Origin: Pseudomonas helleri
GTDB taxonomy: Bacteria; Pseudomonadota; Gammaproteobacteria; Pseudomonadales; Pseudomonadaceae
Length of the DNA stretch: 55,504 nt
Assembly (NCBI RefSeq): GCF_009600315.1
Contig: NZ_WIWC01000033.1
Coordinates: forward strand, 1-55,504
Direction of reading: 5' to 3'
How positions within the stretch are numbered: the first letter of the stretch is position 1; each line of letters starts with the position of its first letter. Made by a program: the position numbers and the translations under genes. Under the pieces are notes generated by a model. The model did not search any database, was not told the origin of the DNA, and saw only the letters and a list, made by a program, of their open reading frames with translations. Shown in pieces: positions 35,424 through 44,637 of the stretch.

Positions 35424-36605
35424 CTAAACCAGCACCCCGCGCATCGCCAGATTCTTCATCAACGCCCCCACCCCAAACGCCCATGGCGGCGCCTGATCGC
35501 TGCCCGTCACGCGGTTGTGCAGGGCGCCCAATGTCGGCGATGAAATACTCACCATATCATCAGCTTTGTGAGTGAACCCTTGGCCCGGCTGGTCACGGTC
35601 TTCAGTGGGAGCAAACAGGGTGCCAAGAAACAGCACAAACCCATCCGGGTACTGGTGATTTTCATTGAGGGTCTGCTGCGCCAGGTCCGCCGGGTCGCGG
35701 CTGATCTGGTTCATCGAGCTTTTGCCGTTCAGTACATAGCCATCCACGCCCTCGACCCGTAAGGTCACTTCGCATTCACGCACATGGTCGAGGCTGAAGT
35801 GTTCATCGAACAGGCGAATAAACGGCCCCAGCGCGCAGGACGCGTTGTTGTCCTTGGCTTTGCTCAGCAGCAGGGCGCTGCGCCCTTCGAAGTCGCGCAG
35901 GTTGACGTCATTGCCCAGCGTCGCGCCGTGGATGCGCCCTTGGCTGTCCACCGCCAATACCACTTCAGGCTCGGGGTTGTTCCAGCTTGAGCCGGGGTGA
36001 ACGCCAATCGCGTTGCCGCTGCCCACGGCGGCGAGGATCGGTGCTTTGGTGAAGATCTCCGCGTCGGGGCCAATGCCGACTTCGAGGTATTGCGACCACA
36101 TATTCTGTTCGATCAGCACCTGTTTGAGGCGCATGGCTTCGGGCGAGCCTGGGCGTAGATCGCGCAGGTTGTCGCCAATCACGTCCTGCACCAGTGCGCG
36201 TATTTCCTGCGCGCGCAGGGCATCGCCGCCCGCTTTTTCTTCAATGACCCGTTCGATCATGCTGGCGGCAAAGGTCACGCCCGCGGCCTTGATGACGTGC
36301 AGGTCGGCGGGGGCCAGCAGATAAGGTTGGCTGAGGTCGCGCTGTTCGCCACTGTTGGCCAGCAGGGCATGAATTGAACCCAGTGAAGTGCCGCGGATTT
36401 CACGCACGGCTTGCAGCGGGTTGTCGCTGTCGAGCAACAGGCTGAGGGTGGCGAATTGGGCGGTGCAATCAATCACCTCGGCGTCACGAATCACCACCAC
36501 GGCCGGGCCGCCACGCGCACCCGGCAGCCAGACGCGGCCCACCAGCGTGGCGCGTTGCCAGTCGTGGGGCAGGGAGTTTTCAGCATTCAGGTTCAGCGTT
36601 TGCAT
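35424..36605 (-). CDS. FAH-family 2-keto-3-deoxy-aldonate dehydratase, XylX-like
   Basis: A 393-residue protein of the long FAH branch that includes Caulobacter XylX, which dehydrates 2-keto-3-deoxy-D-xylonate to 2-oxoglutarate semialdehyde. Conserved blocks include WSQYLEVGIGPDAEIFTKAP, NNPEPEVVLA (metal ligands Glu212 and Glu214) and LGNDVNLRDFEGRSALL (Asp233). ATG 36605 follows AAGGATGG; eight upstream codons are unlikely. It is last in the minus-strand sugar-acid unit, right after the XylD-like dehydratase, the expected enzyme pair for a Weimberg-type route. The exact pentonate/hexonate is not decided by sequence. Confidence 0.85.
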   Translation of the reverse strand: MQTLNLNAENSLPHDWQRATLVGRVWLPGARGGPAVVVIRDAEVIDCTAQFATLSLLLDSDNPLQAVREIRGTSLGSIHALLANSGEQRDLSQPYLLAPADLHVIKAAGVTFAASMIERVIEEKAGGDALRAQEIRALVQDVIGDNLRDLRPGSPEAMRLKQVLIEQNMWSQYLEVGIGPDAEIFTKAPILAAVGSGNAIGVHPGSSWNNPEPEVVLAVDSQGRIHGATLGNDVNLRDFEGRSALLLSKAKDNNASCALGPFIRLFDEHFSLDHVRECEVTLRVEGVDGYVLNGKSSMNQISRDPADLAQQTLNENHQYPDGFVLFLGTLFAPTEDRDQPGQGFTHKADDMVSISSPTLGALHNRVTGSDQAPPWAFGVGALMKNLAMRGVLV

Positions 36606-36630
36606 AGAGCCATCCTTATATCTATTCACG

Positions 36631-36680
36631 TGTAGCCGCTGACGAGGTACGAGGCTGCGATGGGCGGCGAAGCGGCCCCG
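36631..36680. repeat. Partial REP-like element
   Basis: TGTAGCCGCTGACGAGGTAC followed by GAGGCTGCGATGGGCGGCG resembles one arm of the palindrome at 6336-6427. It lies between the two dehydratase genes. Confidence 0.45.
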
Positions 36681-36700
36681 GCCAGCGGCGCCTCAATGGC

Positions 36701-38485
36701 TTAGTGAGAATGCCGGGGCGGGCCGTTTTCCGGGATCACGCGCCAGTACAGGGTCGCCGGTTCCAGGCAGCCGCCGGTGGACAATTGCCCCACCAGTTGG
36801 CGATACAGTTCCTGCCACGGAGTTTGCGACGGCGCCAACGGCGGCAGCGGTTCCTGCCGGCGTTCATTGAGCACGCTGTCATCCACCAGCAAGTTGACGC
36901 TGCGCGCATTGAGGTCCACCCGCAGGCGGTCGCCGGTGCGCAGCAAGGACAGCCCGCCGCCCACGGCCGATTCCGGGGACATGTTGAGGATCGACGGACT
37001 GGCCGAGGTACCGCTTTGGCGACCGTCGCCCATGCACGGCAGCGAGTCGATGCCGGCTTTGATCATCGTCGAAGGCGGGGTCATGTTGACCACTTCACCG
37101 CTGCCGGGGAAACCCACCGTGCCGCAGCCACGAATCACCAGAATGCAGCGCTCGTCGATGTCCAGTGCCGGGTCGTTAATGCGCGCCTGATAATCCTCCG
37201 GCCCTTCAAACACAATCGCCCGCGCTTCGAAGCTGTTGGGTTGCAGCGGGTCGCTGAGGTAGGTGCTGCGGAAGGCTTCGCCCACCACCGACATTTTCAT
37301 GATGGCACTGTCGAAGAAGTTGCCGCTGAGCACGATAAACCCGGCGCGGTGCATCAGCGGGTCTTCAAATGGACGGATCACGTCGCGGTCGCCGGTCACG
37401 CAGTCGGCCACCACCTCACCGATGCTGCGACCACTCACGGTGCGGCAGTCGCGGTGCAGCAGGCCGACTTTGTCCAGCTCGTGCATAACGGCAGGTACGC
37501 CGCCTGCACGGTGAAAGCTTTCGCCCAGGTATTCCCCGGCTGGCATGCAGTTGACCAGCAAGGGCACGTCTTCACCAACGCGCTGCCAATCTTCCAGCGA
37601 CAGGTCGATGCCGCTGTGCCGGGCAATGGCGATCAGGTGTGGCGGGCAGTTGGTTGAAGCGCCCAACGCCGAGGCCACGGCAATAGCGTTTTCAAACGCG
37701 GCGTGGGTCATGATCTGCGAGGGGCGTACGTCTTCGCGCACCAGATCGACAATCCGCATGCCGGTGGCGTAGGCCATTTGCCCGCGCTCGCGGTACGGCG
37801 CCGGGATGCTGGCGCAGCCGGGCAGCGACATGCCCAGCGCTTCGGCCAGCGCGTTCATCGACAGCGCGGTGCCCATGGTGTTGCAGTGACCCACTGACGG
37901 CGAGGATGCGGTGGTCAGGGTCATAAACCCTTCGTAATCGATTTCGCCAGCGCTGAGCAGGTTGCGTGCATGCCACAGCACGGTGCCGGAGCCGATGCGT
38001 TGACCTTTGTGCCAACCGTCGAGCATCGGCCCGCCGGACAGCACGATGGACGGCAAATCGGTGGTGGCCGCTGCCATCAAACAGGCCGGGGTGGTTTTGT
38101 CGCAGCCGGTGGTCAGCACCACGCCGTCCAGCGGGTAACCGTGCAGCACTTCCACCAGCCCCAGGTAGGCGAGGTTGCGGTCCAGCGCCGCAGTGGGGCG
38201 ACGCGATTGCTCGGCAATCGGGTGCACCGGAAATTCCATCGGGATGCCGCCCGCGTCGCGAATGCCGTCCTTGACCCGTTTGGCCAGCTCGATGTGATGG
38301 CGGTTGCAGGGCGTCAGGTCGCTTCCGGTTTGGGCGATACCGATAATCGGCCGTCCGGATTGCAGTTCGGCGCGGGTCAGGCCCTGATTCATGTAGCGCT
38401 CCACGTACAGCGCGGTGAGGTCGGCGTGGCTCGGGTCGTCAAACCACAGCTGGCTGCGCAGGCGGCGTGGGGTTGAATCGGTCAT
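36701..38485 (-). CDS. IlvD/Edd-family aldonate dehydratase, XylD-like
   Basis: A 594-residue iron-sulfur dehydratase that removes water from a sugar acid to give the 2-keto-3-deoxy acid. The three cluster cysteines are Cys60 (TGSDLTPC), Cys128 (TTGCDKTTP) and Cys201 (VGHCNTMG), matching L-arabinonate and D-xylonate dehydratases; DGRQSGTSASPS carries the catalytic Ser/Thr region. The start (RRLRSQLWFDDPSHADLT) and the end (PPRHSH) resemble Caulobacter XylD from memory. It begins 16 bases after the GarR-like gene. Confidence 0.9.
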   Translation of the reverse strand: MTDSTPRRLRSQLWFDDPSHADLTALYVERYMNQGLTRAELQSGRPIIGIAQTGSDLTPCNRHHIELAKRVKDGIRDAGGIPMEFPVHPIAEQSRRPTAALDRNLAYLGLVEVLHGYPLDGVVLTTGCDKTTPACLMAAATTDLPSIVLSGGPMLDGWHKGQRIGSGTVLWHARNLLSAGEIDYEGFMTLTTASSPSVGHCNTMGTALSMNALAEALGMSLPGCASIPAPYRERGQMAYATGMRIVDLVREDVRPSQIMTHAAFENAIAVASALGASTNCPPHLIAIARHSGIDLSLEDWQRVGEDVPLLVNCMPAGEYLGESFHRAGGVPAVMHELDKVGLLHRDCRTVSGRSIGEVVADCVTGDRDVIRPFEDPLMHRAGFIVLSGNFFDSAIMKMSVVGEAFRSTYLSDPLQPNSFEARAIVFEGPEDYQARINDPALDIDERCILVIRGCGTVGFPGSGEVVNMTPPSTMIKAGIDSLPCMGDGRQSGTSASPSILNMSPESAVGGGLSLLRTGDRLRVDLNARSVNLLVDDSVLNERRQEPLPPLAPSQTPWQELYRQLVGQLSTGGCLEPATLYWRVIPENGPPRHSH

Positions 38486-38501
38486 GGCAGGCTCCAGCAG
38501 A

Positions 38502-39386
38502 TTATTCGGGTAATGGGTTGTTGCGGCGCAGTTGACGGATCAGCCCCGCGTGATCGAGTTCGCCGTCACCGGCCTCGACCATTGCGGCAAACAGGCTGTC
38601 GACCAGACTGCCCACCGGCAGCGACAGGCCAAGCGTCTGCGCATGGGCGAGGGCGGTGCGGGTGTCCTTGAGCTGCCACTTGGCCGGGCCGCCGGGGGTG
38701 AAGTCGTTGTTGAGCATGCGTTGGCCGTGCTGGCGCCAGATCGGCGAATCGACAAAGCCACCCAGCAACGCTTCGTGGACTTTTGACGGGTCGGCGCCGC
38801 CACGCTCGGCCAACAGCAGACCTTCAGCGACGGTGGCGATGGTGCTGGCGACAATCAGTTGGTTGACCAGCTTGGCCAGTTCGCCAGTGCCCGCCGGTCC
38901 GACATGCACCGGTCGGCCCAAGGCACTGAGCACCTCGCGGCCTTGCTCGAAGGCTGCGGTTTCACCGCCGACCATGATCGCCAGCGTCGCTTCCCGCGCC
39001 CCGCGTTCGCCCCCCGACACCGGGGCGTCGAGGTAGCGCAGGCCGCGCTCGGCGCACAAGCGCGCCTGTTCAACGGCGGTCTCGACGGGGATTGAACTCA
39101 TCACGATCACTAGCGCACCCGGCGCCAGTGCACGGGTGGCGCCGTCTTCGCCAAACAACACGGCGTCACAGGTGGGGCCGTCGCTGAGCATACAGATCAG
39201 CACCTGAGCGCCGTCTGCGGCCTGCACTGGGCTGCTCGCGATGTCGGCGCCGTGGGCTGAGAGTGCCTGGGCTTTGGACGTTGAACGGTTCCACGCCCGC
39301 ACCGGAAAACCGGCATTCAACAGGTTGCGGGCCATGGGCAAGCCCATGATTCCGGTGCCGATAAAGGCGATGGTGGGCAGGGTCAT
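38502..39386 (-). CDS. NAD(P)-dependent 3-hydroxyacid dehydrogenase (tartronate-semialdehyde reductase / GarR-like)
   Basis: A 294-residue beta-hydroxyacid dehydrogenase. The Rossmann motif is GTGIMG (10-15), the substrate motif is DAPVSGG (120-126), and the catalytic Lys172 with Asn175 lies in GELAKLVNQ. Members reduce 2-hydroxy-3-oxopropionate or oxidise 3-hydroxyisobutyrate and L-threonate. In this cluster an aldonate- or tetronate-related substrate is likely. ATG 39386 overlaps the stop of the MFS gene by four bases. Confidence 0.88.
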   Translation of the reverse strand: MTLPTIAFIGTGIMGLPMARNLLNAGFPVRAWNRSTSKAQALSAHGADIASSPVQAADGAQVLICMLSDGPTCDAVLFGEDGATRALAPGALVIVMSSIPVETAVEQARLCAERGLRYLDAPVSGGERGAREATLAIMVGGETAAFEQGREVLSALGRPVHVGPAGTGELAKLVNQLIVASTIATVAEGLLLAERGGADPSKVHEALLGGFVDSPIWRQHGQRMLNNDFTPGGPAKWQLKDTRTALAHAQTLGLSLPVGSLVDSLFAAMVEAGDGELDHAGLIRQLRRNNPLPE

Positions 39387-40756
39387 GCTTTGCCTCCTGC
39401 GGCAACAATAGGGGTAAGTGAGGGGTCAATCAGTGAGACTTTATTGCGAGGCATCAGCACCATGCCTAACCCGCCCATGCCGACCAGTGCCGCAATCACC
39501 AGAAAGCCCGGTGTGTAGCTGCCAGTGACGTTGAACAGGAAACCGGTCAGGTACGGGCCTACAAATCCGCTGAGGTTGCCGATGGAGTTGATCAGGCCAA
39601 TCCCCACCGCTGCGCCAACGCCGGTCAGCACTTGGCCGGGTACGGCCCAAAACACGTTGATGGCGCTGTAAACACCCATCGCCAGAAAGATAAAACCGAG
39701 CACGATGATCCACGGCTGGTTGATCAACAGTGCCAGCGCAATGGCGACTGCGGCCAGCATGGCGGCGCCGCCCGCGTGCCAGTGACGTTCTTGCAGGCGA
39801 TCAGAGCGACGGCTCCACCAAATCATCGCCACGGCGGCCACCGCGTAAGGCACGGCGGTGATCAGACCGTTTTGCATCAGGCCGATTTCCAGCCCGAACG
39901 ACTCACGGAACGACGCCAGCACGGTGGGCATAAAGAAGTTCATCGCGTTGGAGCCGGAGGTGATGCCGAAATACACCAGCGCCAGCATCCACACCTGCCG
40001 GTTGGACAGTGCTTTGCGGATCATCTGCCCTTTGGTCGGCTGCACGCCCACCACCAGCGGCTTGCTGCGTTCTTCCTGTTCGAGGGTGTTAATCAGCCAA
40101 TTGCGTTGTTCATCGGTCAGCCAGTGCGCATCGGCGGGGCGGTCAGTGAGGTAGAAGTAGCAAACCACACCGAGAATCACCGCAGGCACGGCTTCGACGA
40201 TGTACATCAGGCGCCAGCCGACAAAGCCCCACGCGTCGCCCAGCTCCATCAGGCCCACCGACAATGGCGCACCGACGATTTGAGCGATGGGCACGCCGAG
40301 GTAAAAGGACGCGATCATGCGCGCGCGGTAGCGGCTCGGGAACCACAGCGACAACAGGTAGATGACCCCCGGAAAGAACCCGGCTTCGGCGATGCCCAGC
40401 AGCACGCGCAGTGAGATGAAATGCACCGGCGTCTGCAAAAAGCCCATCGCGCCGGCGATGATGCCCCAGGTCACCATGATTCGGGCGATCCACACGCGGG
40501 CGCCGTAGCGGTGCAGCAGAATGTTGCTGGGCACCTCGAACATGAAATAGCCGAGGAAGAAAATCCCGGCACCCAGGCCATAAATGGTCTGGCTGATGCC
40601 GATGTCAGCGTTCATGCGCAGGGCGGCGAACCCGACGTTGTTACGGTCCAGAAAAGCGACGACGAACAGCAAGACCAGAAAGGGGATCAGGCGTTTAGTC
40701 ACACGCTTGATGGTTTGTTGTTCGATGTCCGAGACATCCGTGAGCGGGATAGTCAT
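39383..40756 (-). CDS. MFS transporter, anion:cation symporter family
   Basis: A 457-residue carrier with about 12 membrane helices. VAFLDRNNVGFAALRMNAD in helix 1 and FMFEVPSNILLHRYGARVW are typical of the ACS family (tartrate, phthalate, glucarate and galactonate carriers). I begin at ATG 40756, preceded by GAGGTCG, because a further 14 codons upstream run into the repeat. Coupled by ATGA to the GarR-like gene; likely the sugar-acid importer of the cluster. Confidence 0.9.
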   Translation of the reverse strand: MTIPLTDVSDIEQQTIKRVTKRLIPFLVLLFVVAFLDRNNVGFAALRMNADIGISQTIYGLGAGIFFLGYFMFEVPSNILLHRYGARVWIARIMVTWGIIAGAMGFLQTPVHFISLRVLLGIAEAGFFPGVIYLLSLWFPSRYRARMIASFYLGVPIAQIVGAPLSVGLMELGDAWGFVGWRLMYIVEAVPAVILGVVCYFYLTDRPADAHWLTDEQRNWLINTLEQEERSKPLVVGVQPTKGQMIRKALSNRQVWMLALVYFGITSGSNAMNFFMPTVLASFRESFGLEIGLMQNGLITAVPYAVAAVAMIWWSRRSDRLQERHWHAGGAAMLAAVAIALALLINQPWIIVLGFIFLAMGVYSAINVFWAVPGQVLTGVGAAVGIGLINSIGNLSGFVGPYLTGFLFNVTGSYTPGFLVIAALVGMGGLGMVLMPRNKVSLIDPSLTPIVAAGGKA

Positions 40757-40806
40757 GTCGCACGACCTCAGTTTTTTATTGTTGTGTAATCGCTTCAAAT
40801 ACTGCT

Positions 40807-40956
40807 CGTAGCAGCTGAGGAGCGCAGCGAGGCTGCGTCCGACTGCGAAGCAGTCGCTAAACCATTCACCTGCCGAGTGTCAGTAAAACCGGGTTCCTGC
40901 AATCTACGGCCGCTTCGCAACCGGACGCAGCCTCGCTGCGCTCCTCAGCTGCTACG
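40807..40956. repeat. Perfect 35-base inverted repeat (REP-like element)
   Basis: The arms 40807-40841 (CGTAGCAGCTGAGGAGCGCA...) and 40922-40956 are exact reverse complements over 35 bases, enclosing an 80-base loop that has its own hairpin GACTGC-GAA-GCAGTC. The right arm runs into the 3' end of the DenD-like gene and provides its stop codon. Confidence 0.92.
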
Positions 40957-41928
40957 GGTCGGGGCGGTGTCCTCAATATGGGCGCGCACGATGGCGTCGA
41001 AATCCGGGTCGGCGGTGAAACCCAGCGCGCGGGCGCGGGGTGCTTCAACGCGGCTCGGCCAGCTCTCAACGATGCGCTGGATGGTTGCGTCCGGCTCCCA
41101 GCGAATCAACTTGACCGCCTCATCACCCGCCACCCGTTGCAGCGCCGAGACCATGTCGGCCACGGTGGTGGTTACCCCCGGCAGCGGCAGGATGCGCTGA
41201 TTGCCCAAGGTCTGCGGTGACAGGGTCATGCCCAGCAACATCGATTCAATGATGCGTCGCGGTGAGGTGAGGTACACCTGCGTGTCCGGGCGCACCGGGC
41301 ACACAGCCGGCAAGCCCACCAGCGGTTCGCGGATGATCGAGCTGAAGAAGGTCGACGCCGCTTTGTTCGGCTTGCCGGGGCGTACTGCTACCGTTGGCAG
41401 ACGCAGCACGCGACCGTCGACAAACCCTTTACGCGCATAGTCTGCGACCAGCAATTCGCCCACGGCTTTTTGCATGCCGTATGACGATTGCGGGGTGAGG
41501 GCGGTGTCGTCGTTGACCACATCCGGCAATGTGCCGCCAAACACGGCAAAGCCGCTGGCGTAGACAAAACGCGGCGCATTGCCTTGTTTGCGCAGGGTTT
41601 CGAGCAAGAGCATCAGGCCGTGCAGGTTGACCTGCATGCCTAGATCAAAATCCGCTTCGGCGGCCGAACTGACCACCGCTGCCAGATGCCAGACCACGTC
41701 CACACCATCGGTGACCCGGGCAATGACGTCAGGGTCAGCCACATCGCCGGTGACCAGCTCAATGCGCGGATCGCTGGGCAGGTCTTCCCCGGCAAAGGTG
41801 TCGAACAGCACGATGCGTTCAATCGGGCGGGGTGCCTGCCCCTCGAAGGTCAGGGTGTTCTCGTCCAGCAGGCGCTGGGCCAGTTGCTTGCCGATAAAGC
41901 CGGTGCCGCCTGTGATCAGAATGCGCAT
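40945..41928 (-). CDS. NAD-dependent epimerase/dehydratase family protein, D-erythronate dehydrogenase-like
   Basis: A 327-residue extended SDR. The nucleotide motif is GGTGFIG (7-13) and the catalytic pair is Tyr150/Lys154 in SSYGMQKAVGE. The overall sequence recalls DenD, which oxidises D-erythronate to 2-oxo-tetronate in ACS-carrier-linked clusters. ATG 41928 is preceded by AGGAGCACCT; 39 upstream in-frame codons are not protein-like. The last residues (PTRSS) and the stop are encoded by the REP-like inverted repeat, so the natural C-terminus has been altered by it. Confidence 0.85.
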   Translation of the reverse strand: MRILITGGTGFIGKQLAQRLLDENTLTFEGQAPRPIERIVLFDTFAGEDLPSDPRIELVTGDVADPDVIARVTDGVDVVWHLAAVVSSAAEADFDLGMQVNLHGLMLLLETLRKQGNAPRFVYASGFAVFGGTLPDVVNDDTALTPQSSYGMQKAVGELLVADYARKGFVDGRVLRLPTVAVRPGKPNKAASTFFSSIIREPLVGLPAVCPVRPDTQVYLTSPRRIIESMLLGMTLSPQTLGNQRILPLPGVTTTVADMVSALQRVAGDEAVKLIRWEPDATIQRIVESWPSRVEAPRARALGFTADPDFDAIVRAHIEDTAPTRSS

Positions 41929-41971
41929 GAGGTGCTCCTGTTTCTTATCGTTATGGGGTTGCGGTGTTGCT

Positions 41972-42820
41972 TCAGTCAGCCTGCACCGTACGTTGGCGCT
42001 GCTCACCCAGGCCTTCAATGCCCAGACGCATGACTTGGCCAGCACGCAGGAACACGGGCTCAGGCTTGATGCCCAGACCCACGCCCGGTGGTGTGCCGGT
42101 GGAAATGACGTCGCCCGGTTGCAGTGACATGCAGCGGCTCAGGTAGGCAATTAAAGCCGGAATCTGAAACACCATGGTGCGCGTGTTGCCGTTTTGGTAG
42201 CGATGCCCATCCACCTCCAGCCACAGGTTGAGTTGGTGCGGGTCAGGGATTTCATCGCGAGTGACCAGCCACGGGCCGAGCGGGCCGAAGGTGTCGAAGC
42301 CTTTGCCTTTGTCCCAGGTGCCGCCACGTTCCAGTTGCCATTCGCGCTCGGACACGTCGTTGATTACGCAATAACCGGCCACGTGCTCCATGGCGTTGCA
42401 TTCATCGATATAGCGGCCGCCCTTGCCGATCACCACGCCCAGCTCGACTTCCCAGTCGGTTTTGGTCGAATGCCGGGGGATTTCCACGTCGTCGTTGGGG
42501 CCGCAGATGGCGCTGGTCCATTTGTTGAACAGCACCGGCTCGGTCGGTACCGCCATGCCCGATTCGGCGGCATGGTCGGCGTAGTTGAGGCCGATGCAAA
42601 TAAATTTGCCTACTTGCCCGACGCAGGCGCCAAGACGCGGCGAACCGCTGACCAAGGGCAGACTGGCGGGGTCGATGTGGCTCAGGGTGTCGAGGCTGGC
42701 AGCGTCGAGGGCGCTGCCCGCAACGTCCGCGATGAGTGAGGACAAGTCGCGAATATTGCCTTGAGCATCCAGCAGTCCGGGTTTTTCCTGACCTTTTTCG
42801 CCATAGCGCAGCAGTTTCAT
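41972..42820 (-). CDS. Fumarylacetoacetate hydrolase family protein, 2,4-diketo-3-deoxy-aldonate hydrolase-like
   Basis: A 282-residue FAH enzyme. Metal ligands are Glu124 and Glu126 (TDWEVELGVVIG) and Asp155 (VINDVSERE); the loop QLERGGTWDKGKGFDTFGPL is typical. Relatives hydrolyse 2,4-diketo-3-deoxy-L-fuconate or the pentonate analogue to pyruvate plus lactate or glycolate. The neighbouring SDR would form that substrate, so both are likely consecutive steps. Different branch and length from the XylX-like FAH at 35424. Confidence 0.88.
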   Translation of the reverse strand: MKLLRYGEKGQEKPGLLDAQGNIRDLSSLIADVAGSALDAASLDTLSHIDPASLPLVSGSPRLGACVGQVGKFICIGLNYADHAAESGMAVPTEPVLFNKWTSAICGPNDDVEIPRHSTKTDWEVELGVVIGKGGRYIDECNAMEHVAGYCVINDVSEREWQLERGGTWDKGKGFDTFGPLGPWLVTRDEIPDPHQLNLWLEVDGHRYQNGNTRTMVFQIPALIAYLSRCMSLQPGDVISTGTPPGVGLGIKPEPVFLRAGQVMRLGIEGLGEQRQRTVQAD

Positions 42821-42835
42821 AAAAGCTCCTTTAAA

Positions 42836-43576
42836 TCAGTTACTCATTCCGCCATCGATGACGTGGGTGGTGCCGGTGGTGTAGGCGCTGGCGTCGCTGG
42901 CCAGATACAGCACCAGCCCGGCGATTTCTTCGGGTGTGCCAATGCGGCCCATCGGTTGACGATCAACAAAGGCTTGATACACCTCGGCTTCGCTGCGGCC
43001 CTGATCTCGGGCCTGTTCGGCGATGCGCTGGCGCAGCGACGGCGAGTCCACGGTGCCGGGGCAGATGGCGTTGCAGCGAATGCCCTGACGCACATAGTCG
43101 GCGGCCACGGATTTGGTCAGGCCGATGACGGCGGCTTTGCTGGCGGTGTAGGCAAAGCGGTTGGGCACGCCTTTGACGCTGGAAGCCACCGAGGCCATGT
43201 TGATGATGCTGCCACCGCCCGCCGCCAGCATGCCCGGCAGAAAGGCGCGGATCATCCGGTACATGGCGGTGACATTAAGGTCGAAGGAGAACTGCCAGGC
43301 GTGTTCGTCGCACTCCAGCAAGGCGCCGCTGTGCACGTAGCCTGCGCATTTGAACAGCACGTCGATGGCGCCCACCTGCTGGCTCAGGGCGTCAATGTCG
43401 GCTGAACGGGTCACGTCCAGTGGCAGGGCTTGAATACCGGGGATGTCGTGCAGGGCTGCGATGTGCAGGTCGGTGGCGATCACCCGGGCACCGGCATCGC
43501 GCAGGGCCAGTACCGAAGCGCGACCAATGCCTTGGGCCGCGGCAGTGATCAGAACGCGTTTGTTGGCGAGGTTCAT
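42836..43576 (-). CDS. SDR-family 2-keto-3-deoxy-L-fuconate dehydrogenase-like enzyme
   Basis: A 246-residue classical short-chain dehydrogenase. The cofactor motif is TAAAQGIG (11-18), an unusual form of TGxxxGIG; the NNAG motif is replaced by KCAG (76-79). The catalytic residues are Ser129, Tyr143 and Lys147 (YTASK). These variants are shared with 2-keto-3-deoxy-L-fuconate 4-dehydrogenases and DHRS6-type enzymes. First gene of the minus-strand unit, 15 bases before the FAH hydrolase; a LysR gene starts divergently 104 bases away. Confidence 0.87.
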   Translation of the reverse strand: MNLANKRVLITAAAQGIGRASVLALRDAGARVIATDLHIAALHDIPGIQALPLDVTRSADIDALSQQVGAIDVLFKCAGYVHSGALLECDEHAWQFSFDLNVTAMYRMIRAFLPGMLAAGGGSIINMASVASSVKGVPNRFAYTASKAAVIGLTKSVAADYVRQGIRCNAICPGTVDSPSLRQRIAEQARDQGRSEAEVYQAFVDRQPMGRIGTPEEIAGLVLYLASDASAYTTGTTHVIDGGMSN

Positions 43577-43662
43577 GGGCAGTCCCTTATTTTTATTGGG
43601 CTCAATGAACTCACCCTAATGGGGCTTGGCGATAAGCGCTAATGAGTTATTCTCAAGCCTTA

Positions 43663-43677
43663 ATAACCGGAGGTTAT
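43663..43677. promoter_or_regulatory. Candidate operator ATAACC-GGA-GGTTAT
   Basis: A perfect six-base dyad in the divergent region between the SDR and LysR genes. It contains the LysR Shine-Dalgarno GGAGG. The half-site resembles the dyad at 44634-44654, so it may be an autoregulatory site. Confidence 0.45.
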
Positions 43678-43680
43678 CGA

Positions 43681-44637
43681 ATGGCCGATGTCGCGTTCAA
43701 TCAACTGTGCAACTGGCTGCGGTTTCGCCATTTGGTGCTGATCAACACGTTGGCGCGCACGCAAAATATGCACGCCACCGCACAGGAAATGAGCATCAGC
43801 CAACCGGCCGTGAGCAAGATGCTGCGCGAGATTGAGCACCAACTGGGCTTTGAAGTGTTCGCCCGTTTGCCGCGCAGCATGACCCTCACCGATTTGGGCA
43901 GCCATGTGGCGCGCTTCGCCCAGATCGCCTTGAACGATACCCAGCAGTTTGTCGGCCAGATCAACCACCTGCGTCAGGGCGGTCATGGCTTGCTCAAAGT
44001 CGGCACCATCTACGCCGCCACGGCGGTGGCGGTGCCAGCGGCGATTGTGCGGGTCAAACAGGACTGGCCGTTGCTCACGGTGCAAGTGCTGGAAGGCACC
44101 AGCGCCAACATGCTGACCCTGCTGGAGCATAAAGAACTGGATCTGGTGGTCGCCCGTTTTACCCTCGACCGTCACCGCGAATTGTTCGACTTTCAAGCGT
44201 TGGCGCCGGAGCCGCTGTGTCTGGTCACGGGCAGCCAGCACCCTTTGGCCGGGGCCAGTGAAGTGCCGCTGAGCGAGCTGGGCAGTTGGCCGTGGGTGAT
44301 CTACCCGACTGGCACACCGATGCGCGCACGGGTCGAAAAGGCCTTTGTCGAGGCGGGCATGCAGACCCCGGAAAACACCGTCGAAACCGTCTCGCTGCAA
44401 ACCACCATGCAACTGCTGCAAACCACGCCGGTGGTGGCGATGCTGGCCGAATCGATGGTCGAGCCGGAAATTCAGGCCGGGCGGCTGGTGCGACTGGCCT
44501 TGCCGTTCCCGCTGGTGCTGGCCGACTACGGGGTGATCACCCGTCGCAACGAGTCGCCTCAATGGTCGGCTGAAGCCTTTATCGACGCGCTGTTGACGGG
44601 GCCCGATGCCTTGCGGGGTACTGCGCAGACGTCTTGA
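43681..44637 (+). CDS. LysR-family regulator of the sugar-acid cluster (GbpR-like)
   Basis: A 318-residue LTTR with helix-turn-helix MHATAQEMSISQPAVSKMLR (about 35-54) and a substrate-binding domain resembling GbpR, a regulator of sugar-related genes in rhizobia. ATG 43681 follows GGAGG; the earlier ATG 43642 lies within the control region. It is divergent from the aldonate catabolic unit and followed by an MFS carrier, so it probably responds to a sugar acid or pathway intermediate. Confidence 0.88.
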   Translation: MADVAFNQLCNWLRFRHLVLINTLARTQNMHATAQEMSISQPAVSKMLREIEHQLGFEVFARLPRSMTLTDLGSHVARFAQIALNDTQQFVGQINHLRQGGHGLLKVGTIYAATAVAVPAAIVRVKQDWPLLTVQVLEGTSANMLTLLEHKELDLVVARFTLDRHRELFDFQALAPEPLCLVTGSQHPLAGASEVPLSELGSWPWVIYPTGTPMRARVEKAFVEAGMQTPENTVETVSLQTTMQLLQTTPVVAMLAESMVEPEIQAGRLVRLALPFPLVLADYGVITRRNESPQWSAEAFIDALLTGPDALRGTAQTS

